Source: Porites lobata
Taxonomy: Eukaryota; Cnidaria; Anthozoa; Scleractinia; Poritidae
Direction of reading: 5' to 3'
Length of the DNA stretch: 64,000 nucleotides
Assembly: GCA_942486035.1 (NCBI GenBank)
Contig: CALNXK010000014.1
Location: 1,966,001-2,030,000 of the forward strand
Shown here: piece by piece, positions 56,019-64,000 of the stretch
Layout: every line of letters starts with the position of its first letter
Position numbering within the stretch: the first letter of the stretch is position 1
Program-made: the position numbers and the translations under genes
Notes under the pieces: model-generated
What the model was told of the DNA's origin: nothing
The model's input: the letters and a program-made list of their open reading frames with translations, nothing else
The model's database searches: none

Positions 56019-57627
56019 CTGTCGAACAAAAAATTATTGTAATTATGACCTGAATGATTAAAAACTGTCTTCTTCTCTCTGTTTTTATAACCATTTTCTT
56101 TAATGATGCCAGTATCACTTGTGCCCCTTTCTCAATAGTTTAGAAATCGCCCTATATTGTTTGAGTTATGTCACTATTCCGAGGTCTTCACCTAGCGTAA
56201 GTGTATTTATAAGTGTATTTATGTAAAAAAGCTGTCAGACAAACTCATTAATGTCGTGCATATGTCTACTACTTTCGCGCCTTCATTGACCACTGCAGTT
56301 CTTTTCATATGTTTAGGATCCCATGATTGTTATGGAAAAAAAGGTCTTCATTTGCCAATGGACGAAAAAAAAAAACTGGTCAAGGTTCAGGGTTGTTCTC
56401 TCAAAAGAAATGCAAGGAGGGAATATAAATGTCTTTAGACCACATGCAGGGCAATTAATCTTATTCATCTTACCAAGAAATGAAGAGCTGCCGCAGAAAA
56501 TACAAATTAAACACACAGATGCACTAAACTAAATCTGAGCCTCGCTACAAGAAGAAGAAAAAAAAAAAAAGAACAATCACTCTGCGTTGGTTTTCTGGAT
56601 TTCCTTTAGAACAGATTCGGCCAGGTCTAATGAAAAGCGCAGAGCGTTATGATCTAGAATATATATTCACTCACATTGTAAAGTACGGAGTCATAATCCT
56701 AAAGGAGGTTGCCCATGTCGTGAGAAAAAAAAAAGAATCCCTGATTTCGATCACACATATTGTGTTCAAGGTTTGAACATAACTACCTCACAAAACTCGA
56801 CTACAGAAAATGGGAATAGGTTAAACAGTTTTTACTGATACAAAGCTATCGTCCGTTGCACGTATCCTGCAGCATGGATGCATATTTAGTAGCTGAGTGA
56901 AGATGAAAAAAATATCAAATCAAACTGTTCACCATCAGTCAGCCACTAAATTTGATTCCATGCTGCAGGATATAAAAAAAAATTACAAGCTTGTAAAACT
57001 AAAAATACTTTCTGCTTTTCTGATATTGCGAAAAAAAAATGCTAATATTTTTAATCATGTCAATACAGACTGACTAATAATTTGTCTCTTAAATACCGTC
57101 ATAGATAAAAAATATTACAGCTTGGTCAACAGAATGTGAAGATAAACTAGTGGCTGGGTAACCTGTGCTAAGCCGTCAAGACGAAACACTGACCCAGGTG
57201 TTTCTCACTCACTTAATCGGTGTTTTCAAAACCAAAACTACCCAAAATACATTAGCGACGTTGTATCGAAAATTTTGGAGGAAAAAAAACAATTGTCAAA
57301 TGGTTTATCTGAATTTGTGATCTTCCTGAAATTGGGTGTCCTGTGTTGAAAGTTGAAAATCTTTTTTGCCAATTTTTCTCATGTTTCACCGAACCGATTT
57401 TGGCGGATTTTTAGTATGTTGTTACAAAGCCATCCAACAATTAAATGGCGTTGAAAAAATTCTGTTGCAATTAGTTTGATGCTAAACCACAATTTGACTC
57501 GACTAAAATAGGAGAAAAAGGAAAATAAAGAAAAATAGAAGTTGGACGACAAGAAAAGAATAAGGGAAGAGAAAATCTGTTTTAAGGCTTTAGACAATAA
57601 TTGGGAATTATAAGTTACTGCGGTCAT
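56019..57627. other. Large intron of gene D, 3' part
   Basis: AT-rich. CATGCTGCAG-containing inverted pair (about 56868-56878 and 56958-56969, GCAGCATGGA / TCCATGCTGC) may mark another small element between them. No exon was found. Confidence 0.45.
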
Positions 57628-58157
57628 AAAGTAACTAAGATAGTACGCGCGCTCTGATTGGCCGAGAGGCGTGTTTGCCCAAGAGTATGTAAGTCAAGAT
57701 ATTTTGCTTTCCGCGCGCTATTCACGAAGGCACTAATTTGAAAAAAGTTCTTGAGTTGAAAACTCAACAAGTTTACTTTATTTACCCATTCCTTCGTCGT
57801 CTGAGACATTGAAAAACTTTCCAAACATGCTGTTTCAATTTTTATTTTTTCGCTTAAACTGACATTTTAATTGAGAAAAATCCGTATTTTGGAAATCATC
57901 TTTTTTCCAAAAAAAGAACTGATTACGCGTACAAGGATTTCTCTTTTAGGCAGTGCCTTAACAAAGTGTCTTACGTTTTTTTCTCGGAAAAGTTAATTTA
58001 TAAAATCAATAGAAAACTTCTTTGCTGTGTTTGCATAGCTTGATTTAAATACGAGAGGGGTTGGTGGAATTCTCGACAGTTATGTAAAGCCTCGACTTCG
58101 TTTCAGGTTTGCATAACTGTCTCGAATTGTCCTAACCCTTCTCGTGTTTACCTTATG
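57628..58157 (+). mobile_element. Repeat family R, copy 2, left part (outermost level of the nest)
   Basis: Begins TAACTAAGATAGTACGCGCG and follows copy 1 through TTTACCCATTCCTTCGTCG to the hairpin TCTCGTGTTTA. It then breaks at 58157. Its missing end, TTAGGCTATGCAAACACGG to TTCTATTACTT, resumes at 61790-61829, so about 3.6 kb was inserted into it. Confidence 0.85.
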
Positions 58158-59130
58158 ATCACTTATTTTCGCGATTTAAAAAATTTCGCAAAATTAAAGT
58201 CCCGCTAAAAAACGGTGCCGCGAAGATTTAAGACGTGAATTTCAGTAACCTCTATAAAAACCTCCCGGCTTTATTTAAGTTTTTCGTCTACTAGGAGTAT
58301 ACGAGGGCTCAAATTTCAATTCAACACATGTCCTTATTCGTCATTATCTGACTCATCTTGCTGAATTAGGTCCTGCAACACAGAACAACATATCCTTCAT
58401 AAAGTGCAGATATGTTAACAACTTGGTATTCGGCCGAAGTTCAGAAAAAAATGGAATCGGGAAACAGCACTGATGAGATTTAAGTCGATTTAAGGCTATC
58501 TGTATTGAATGCTATCTTACCTGGCTGGCAAACCTTTACAACCACTTGACAATATGGGAAAGCGGCACATTGCAAAAGGATGGAGCAAAGAGGGAAAATC
58601 AGAACTTGTTTAAGGGAAGACAACCTTATCGCGCGCCTGAAGATCCATTTGAAAATATTGAGGAAATCTTTTTATAAAATAACTAAGATAGTACACGCGC
58701 TCTGATTGGCCGAGAGGCTTGTTTGCATGAGAGCATGTAAACATGGTTGTGGCGTCAAGATGTTCTACTTTTCGCGCGCCAATCATGCAAGCACGAATTT
58801 GAAAAGTTTTCCAGTTGAAAACGGGTGAATTTAAAACGGGGACCGGATACCTACGGATGGCGGATGGGGATAGAAATAAAATGCAGATAACAAAAAATGT
58901 AAGAGAAAAAAAAAAACGAGGAATGCGGATGACAAAAACAAAAACAAAAACAAAAAAAAACAAGCAAACCAACAAAAAAAGGAAAGAAATCTTTCTTTCA
59001 AGTCGCTGTCACATGGTTAGACCCTTCACTTACATAGAGAACGTAATGCCAATAGTTGGCACAGTTCTTTTGTACCCTGTAATTCCTTTCATAATGTCAC
59101 AGAAATATGGACGCTCCGTTCCTCCTCCTT

Positions 59131-59334
59131 AAAGGGGATGTCTGTAAAAGGAGGACCTTTTTTGTTGTTGTTGTCCGAACAACGTTATACACGTGTTTTG
59201 TCAAGAAATGTTTTAATGACACAATTTATTTATCGAAATTTGTGGTTTTTTTGTTTTTGTTATTGTTCACAATTTTTTGCATCCGCATCAGCGATCCGCG
59301 GGTATCCGGTCCTTCTTTTACGGACATCCCCTTT
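59131..59334. mobile_element. Short related element inside the long inverted repeat (level 5)
   Basis: The ends AAAGGGGATGTCTGTAAAAG and TTTTACGGACATCCCCTTT are inverted. The next bases GGACC and GTATCCGGTCC match the termini of the host element, so it is a deletion relative of the same family. Host homology is interrupted exactly here. Confidence 0.8.
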
Positions 59335-60790
59335 GCTAGCCAATTTTTTGAGCTTTTTACCTTGCCTGCAAGAACACCGCGGCTAAACGCACTGCGCATG
59401 AGCACAAAATTTAACATCCGGTCAGCTTTTTATTTGCGGTCTAGTATATAAACCAATTGCGTAAGCATAACATTGCCGTCGCACTAAGTTTAAAAGCAAA
59501 AAGGGAGAAACAGACAAAAAAGGGGGCGAAAAAAATCACTTCATTCGAAAGTTTATATATTTTTCTAGCGTCAAACTTTTGAACCACATGGTTATCTGTT
59601 TGCACCAACGGTGAAAATGATGTTTGAAGTTTGCAGGTCGCGAGCGCTCGACAAGACGAATTTGTTTTTACTGGCTTTCTTACATGCTACTGGTTTGGCA
59701 TAAGCTAATTTGGGAGAAGGCGACAACTAAGAAAAGAATAACAATACCGTATGAAAGGAACCAAAATAAAGACGTCATCATTATCATTAACACTAAAACC
59801 AGGAAATAAAATTTTAGTCCGTTTAATAATTTTTTTATTTTCAGAGAAACCAAGAACTCAAATCAAAAGATGGGAGGGATTTAATAACAACTTCGACTGA
59901 TGACTGCAGTCACGAGCACCCGGAGTTTTCAGTGCCAGGAAACTAAACATGCCTATAAATGACTTTCATTCAAGAAAATGCCTATTCAGTTCTTTTACAT
60001 GGTTGTTCTTTGGTTGAAGACTTCAATAATTTCAAACTGTGCGGCTCGGCTGCATCTCATGCGAACCCTAAACTTCCAGCTGCTAAATACATAGGATGAA
60101 AAGTTCGACTTCTAAAAGCAATCGAACCAGCTTTCGCTCTCTGATTCTGAGAATGAAAAAAATTAATAGAGTTGTCAACTTGCTGCCAACCTCAACAGTA
60201 CAATTAAGCTTATGTCTCATGGCAATCAACTCAGAAGAGTTTCGTTTCAAAACACGGTAAAACTCACTGGCAAATAAAACTACAAAGCGATTGTGTGTTG
60301 TCGTTTTCCAAATAAAGCTCGAATCGGCTTTAAGACATGAAGACTGAGAAATTGAAGAACTGAAAATTAAAACTACAATACAAATGAAACTTGCAATGAT
60401 AACTTTTTATGTCTTAGTTTCAGCCAGGTTAAGTGAAAAATAACAGTAAAAAACTTTGTTTTCGTGAATGAAAATCAGTTTACTTGACGTTCTAGCCAAA
60501 ATTACACACTGAGTTATTATCATCTTACTTTTCTGAATCTAATCGACAATTGTTTCAGTGATCTGTGCCTGGTTATCCATAAAAGCAATTCCAATAACTA
60601 CAAGCATGAAGCAGAACAGCTGAACCACAAGCTGCACACAGAATGAAGCCGAGAGCGCGCGGGAGACTTTGATTTGACTGGAAAGTGTGACTGAAAAAGA
60701 GACCGGAAATGCTCAACCTGGCGCATGCGTAGACGTTTTGCCGCGGTGTTGACTGCAAGCCTTAGGCTAAACACTCAAAGGAGAACTGCA
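59335..60790. other. Interior of the Mutator-like element
   Basis: AT-rich, without a transposase. A minus-strand 61-codon ORF (60758-60573) has a hydrophobic stretch ALGFILCAACGSAVLLHACS but no known domain. The first and last 100 bases still belong to the inverted repeats. Confidence 0.5.
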
Positions 60791-61789
60791 CCAAATGTGT
60801 GCATTTAAGGGGGAGAAAGGGAGCGTCGTTATTTCTGTGACATTAATGAAAGTAATTACAGGGTACAAAATAACTGTGCCAACTATTGGCATCACGTTCT
60901 GTATGTAACTGAAGGGTCCAACCATGTGACAGCGACTTGAAAGAAAGATTTCTTTCCTTTGTTTGTTTGTTTATTTTTTTTTGCCATCCCCTTTTTTCGT
61001 TTTTTTCATATTACCTTTTTTATTATCCGCATTTTTTTCCATCCTCATTATTGTATCCGCATTTTCCCATCCGCATCTGCCATCTGCAGCTATCTGGTCC
61101 GCGTTTTACAGACACCCGCTGAAAACTAGACACATTTACTTTATTTACCCATTCCCTCGTCGGCTGAAACTTGGAAAATCTTCGGAAATAGGCTGTGTCA
61201 ATTTGTTTCGCTTAAGCTGACATTTTATCTGAGAAAAACCCGTATTTTTGGAAAGCGTCTTTATTGCAAAACAAGAACTGCCAGTGATTACACGTACAAG
61301 CTTCGTGTACAAGACCTCGCGACCGGTAAGAACTAGTCTTTTAATTAGTGCCCTAAACAACGAGTTTTGCTTTTTTCTCGGGAAAGTTATTTTATAAAAA
61401 CAATATAAAACTTTTTTCCTGTATTTGCATAGCCTGATATAAACACTCGAGGGGTTATCAGGCTATGCAAACACGGAAAACGTTTTCTATTGCTTAAATC
61501 TATAAGCTAATTGGCAGCGCCATCGAGTTAAATAGCACTTTTAAAATTAAAGATGTTATGTTGATAACATTGTTGATCATTTCAGCTAGTTGCTCATTGC
61601 ATTTCTATTCCATGATGGTTAAATAAAATGTAGAAATTGAAGTTGAAAACACGAGCACTATTATACTTGATTCGCGAAATCTAATTACCTTGAAAAACCG
61701 TGATTCGACAAAATTGCAAAATTTAAGTGCCGCGAAATATTTCTATTCCGTATTCGCGAAATTAAAATGGTACGAAAATAAGTGATAAT

Positions 61790-61829
61790 AATTAGGCTAT
61801 GCAAACACGGAAAACGTTTTCTATTACTT
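61790..61829 (+). mobile_element. Repeat family R, copy 2, right end
   Basis: ATTAGGCTATGCAAACACGG onward to TTCTATTACTT, the missing terminus of the copy that starts at 57628. Confidence 0.8.
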
Positions 61830-62516
61830 AATTATAGATATTATTGATAGGTAAACTTGCCCAAGATTCAATTCTTTTGAGCCTGAAGTAGGCAGAACTC
61901 CGATAACACAGCCAAAACGGACTTCGTTATTTTAACAAATCAACAACGTGTGGCTCAAAGACGGTAGGCAAGGCCATTTTAAGCAAAGAGTTAGATTGAT
62001 TTCTTAACTGCAAAGATCACATACAATTTCTTCTGTTTTATCTTTAGTTGATTGATTCTTTTTAGCATGTTCTCCAGTTTTCCTTTCCACTTTGCTTCCG
62101 GTCAGCGCAAAAGTCAGGGTTTTATTCCTGGTAAAACCTGAACTTCAACCATTTAGATTGACCATTTAACAGCAAAGATCAGGTATCCTTTTTCATTATA
62201 CGAAAATAGGCGCTCGAGAAGTGCAAGTGACTACTGCTGAGGATTGAAATTCATCCCACAAAGTAAAGATGCTGATCTTTTCACAGGAGTTGATATGGAG
62301 AGGAGAAATCTGTTATGAAAATATCGTGATTTCTGGACTTTAATATTTTGAAGGTGAGAAGTGAAGATACGCTTCTTGAGAAATGGTGTATTTCATTGCC
62401 TTTTCATTCGGCTGCACTAGCTAGCAAAGCAGACCACGAGGCGGCCGAGCACTTCGTTTGTCATCGAGGACCATCGACGAAAGATTCCGGTTATCTTTGT
62501 ATGCTGATTGACTCCT
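61830..62516. other. Large intron of gene D, 5' part
   Basis: AT-rich intronic DNA without a supported feature. Confidence 0.35.
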
Positions 62517-62795
62517 ACGTATACAGCTATTTCGAGAAAGGTTGTCGGAGAAAATGTGCGCGCCACAATCCCGAAAGGTAATATAGGATATGATCAATAC
62601 ACTGTTCCTGACACTGTAGCTGTCGAACCTACCTTTGTTGCTTTCTTTTAGCTCCCGCAAACATACGTCCGTGGCCTCTCGTGTCATTCTTTCAAACTTC
62701 TTTGGGGAACAGTGAATTTAAAACCACCCACAATACCTTTCGGCATTGTCGCGTGCACTTTTTCCGACAACCTTTCTCGAAATAGCTGTATCAGC
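62517..62795. repeat. Foldback element with AGCTATTTCGAGAAAGG arms
   Basis: TACAGCTATTTCGAGAAAGG, then TTGTCGGAGAAAATG, at the left. The inverse at 62730-62790 reads CGACAACCTTTCTCGAAATA. Arms are about 60 bases with about 85% identity. The plus-strand ORF at 62348-62581 overlaps the left arm and is not a gene. Confidence 0.75.
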
Positions 62796-63233
62796 TGTTA
62801 CTTACTTACTTTCGGAAAACTAACTCGATGGCAATAGTGACTACTGGCGCATGCGCAGTAGTCGCAAAAATCGATGACGCAAAATACCAGGTGGGTTTCT
62901 CGCAAGAAGATGATATCTTCACACTCAAAAATATCACTGTTCCTAAAGGCTATGTATTACACAGCTGTATATTGTACAATAAATCTCCCCTCACGCAACA
63001 AAAAAATTTAAAGTGCAATGGTTTGGTGTTTCATTGGTGTTTATATAATAAATAACAAAAAATTTACTCCTTCGCTGCGCCCACTCTTGAAATATTACTC
63101 AGTACTCGAAGAGAAATGTTTTATCTCCCTCTGCACGGGCCATTAACATCCTCTATATCTTGTTCATCCACAGTTCACCGTTTCTCTACATATTGTTCAG
63201 TTATATACTGGTACTCTTTATGAAACTACTTAC
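62796..63233. other. Large intron of gene D
   Basis: No supported feature. The ORF at 62828-63055 (+) has no recognisable domain. Confidence 0.35.
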
Positions 63234-63340
63234 TTCGACTTTGAGGCTGTCAAACAGGTTTAAAGCATCTTGCGAGGAACTATAACCGCTTCCACTAGAG
63301 CAAGACGTAACCATAACCAGAACCAATTCAACTACGGAAC
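63234..63340 (-). CDS. Gene D, upstream exon (inferred)
   Basis: Acceptor ATTTCTGCAG before 63340 and donor GTAAGTAG after 63234. 107 nt, entering in phase 1 and leaving in phase 0, which fits the exon at 56018. It encodes SVVELVLVMVTSCSSGSGYS and then SSQDALNLFDSLKVE. Splicing would read SLKVE-IIRLYT. The hydrophobic start may be part of a signal peptide whose ATG is in an exon further upstream. An extra exon between this and 56018 cannot be excluded. Confidence 0.45.
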
Positions 63341-64000
63341 CTGCAGAAATAACACCCAATAAAAATAACGTAACCAATATAGGTATTCACTCCGCCCCAG
63401 TATCAATAATGCAGAAAATATCTACTTCAGGCAACCAGGATGTCATATCCCAATTTTCTTGTTTAATTCGCCTCGGAGCATGCAAGATAGTAGAGGTAAG
63501 CTGATCAATTAATATGCAATAGTCGATTAGAAAGCCTGTTCAAATCGATCAGAGTGTTTAATATCAAATAAATTCCCACATGTTATTAGAACTTAGCTTC
63601 GGAAACATGTATAACTTTAGTTGGACGGGGTTCTTCACAAAGCAGTCGCTTGTTTTTGAAGCCTTTTGCGTCATTGGGTCAAGTATTTCCAGTTAATTTC
63701 GGTTTGTTAACACGTGAATGCTCGACGCTGATAAGATTCAGACTGTCCTTTTGTCATTTTTTGAAGTCTTTACTTTCTCAATGTTTATGTTCTTGGTTAA
63801 AATATGTTTTGGGCCCTTATCAGAGCTCATTTTAACCCTCGCTTAGCGGCTCGGGCTAAAAGGAGTCTGAGTCGGGCTCAAAACATGTTGCTGCCCGCGA
63901 ACATAAACGCTATTGTTTTATTTTAAAGAAAAACTAGTCGCCGAGCAATTTAAGTTCTTTTTCATCACTTATGAGTGATGTAACTTCTCATAAGTGGTAT
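63341..64000. other. Right end of window
   Basis: No supported gene. The first exon of gene D may lie here or beyond the window. A plus-strand ORF at 63650-63835 has no coding character. Confidence 0.35.

Larger units (their letters stand above)
58823..61117. mobile_element. 2.3-kb Mutator-like element with very long terminal inverted repeats (level 4)
   Basis: The ends begin GGGTGAATTTAAAACGGGGA and (inverse) GGGTGTCTGTAAAACGCGGA. Homology between the two halves continues with gaps for roughly 400 bases: CCATCCGC words, TTCAAGTCGCTGTCACATGG, GTGCCAACTATTGGCAT, CACCGCGGCTAAACG. The target duplication is 9 bp with one mismatch: GTTGAAAAC (58814-58822) and GCTGAAAAC (61118-61126). Copy 2 of family R carries the single unduplicated GTTGAAAAC. 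The interior (59450-60720) has no recognisable transposase, so it is non-autonomous. Confidence 0.82.
58673..61499 (+). mobile_element. Repeat family R, copy 3 (level 3, interrupted)
   Basis: Left part 58673-58822 (TAACTAAGATAGTACACGCG onward). It resumes at 61118 with GAAAACTAGACACATTTACTT and ends at about 61499 with CAAACACGGAAAACGTTTTC. Its 3' hairpin is shorter than in copies 1 and 2, because most of the stem is deleted. Confidence 0.85.
58158..61786. mobile_element. Element E with ATCACTTATTTTCG ends (level 2, interrupted)
   Basis: The left end ATCACTTATTTTCGCGA and the right end CGAAAATAAGTGAT are inverted. TTTCGCGAAAT-like words lie inside both sides. Its own sequence is 58158-58672 plus about 61500-61786. 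The middle is occupied by copy 3 of family R. No target duplication could be read with confidence. Confidence 0.7.

Noticed and set aside
62348..62581. Plus-strand ORF of 77 codons
   Set aside because: Its 3' half is the arm of a foldback element.

Overview
The window looks like nuclear DNA of an animal, most likely a cnidarian and plausibly a stony coral. The organism call is inference. The support is: genes split by GT/AG introns, a ciliary FANK1 orthologue, secreted PAN/fibrinogen-like genes, AT-rich spacers, degraded non-LTR retrotransposons, a tRNA-derived SINE and very many short inverted-repeat (MITE or foldback) elements. There are no bacterial operons and no CRISPR array. Coding DNA is only a small part of the window.

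Layout. (1) 3.8-11.8 kb, + strand: two unrelated ankyrin-repeat genes, a single-exon PPP1R27-like protein with an apparent PP1-docking motif (3784-4344) and a two-exon FANK1 orthologue (7875-8352 joined to 11187-11812), whose intron carries a dead LINE. (2) 15.4-17.4 kb, - strand: the tail of another LINE and a small coiled-coil ORF of unknown function. (3) 17.7-47.2 kb, - strand: a tandem array of three related genes for secreted PAN/Apple plus fibrinogen-like proteins. Copy B (38905-47239) is intact and gives a 335-residue protein from three exons. Copy A (29595-34147) has intact outer exons but one extra base in exon 2. Copy C (21076-21801) is a decayed 5' remnant. Related non-coding segments at 17.7, 27.6 and 36.1 kb suggest that roughly 10-kb blocks were duplicated. 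(4) 53.2-63.3 kb, - strand: the 3' part of an unrecognised cysteine-rich, probably extracellular protein with two possible C-termini. Its large intron holds a nested transposon stack.

Mobile DNA makes up much of the rest. Exact target duplications can be read for several families: 5 bp (hAT-like, three copies), TA dinucleotides (a GGGAGCTTAAGC-type family), 6 bp (two elements) and 9 bp (a foldback element and a 2.3-kb Mutator-like element with very long inverted repeats). At 57.6-61.8 kb five insertions lie inside one another. At 27.6-28.4 kb a foldback sits inside a MITE that sits inside a duplicated segment. The sister segment at 18.2 kb supplies the near-empty site.

I found no clearly new multi-gene system. 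The best biological candidates for novelty are the PAN/fibrinogen-like array, seen at three stages of birth and decay, and the cysteine-rich gene with alternative ends. Splice sites were read by eye and checked for reading-frame continuity. No database search was possible.
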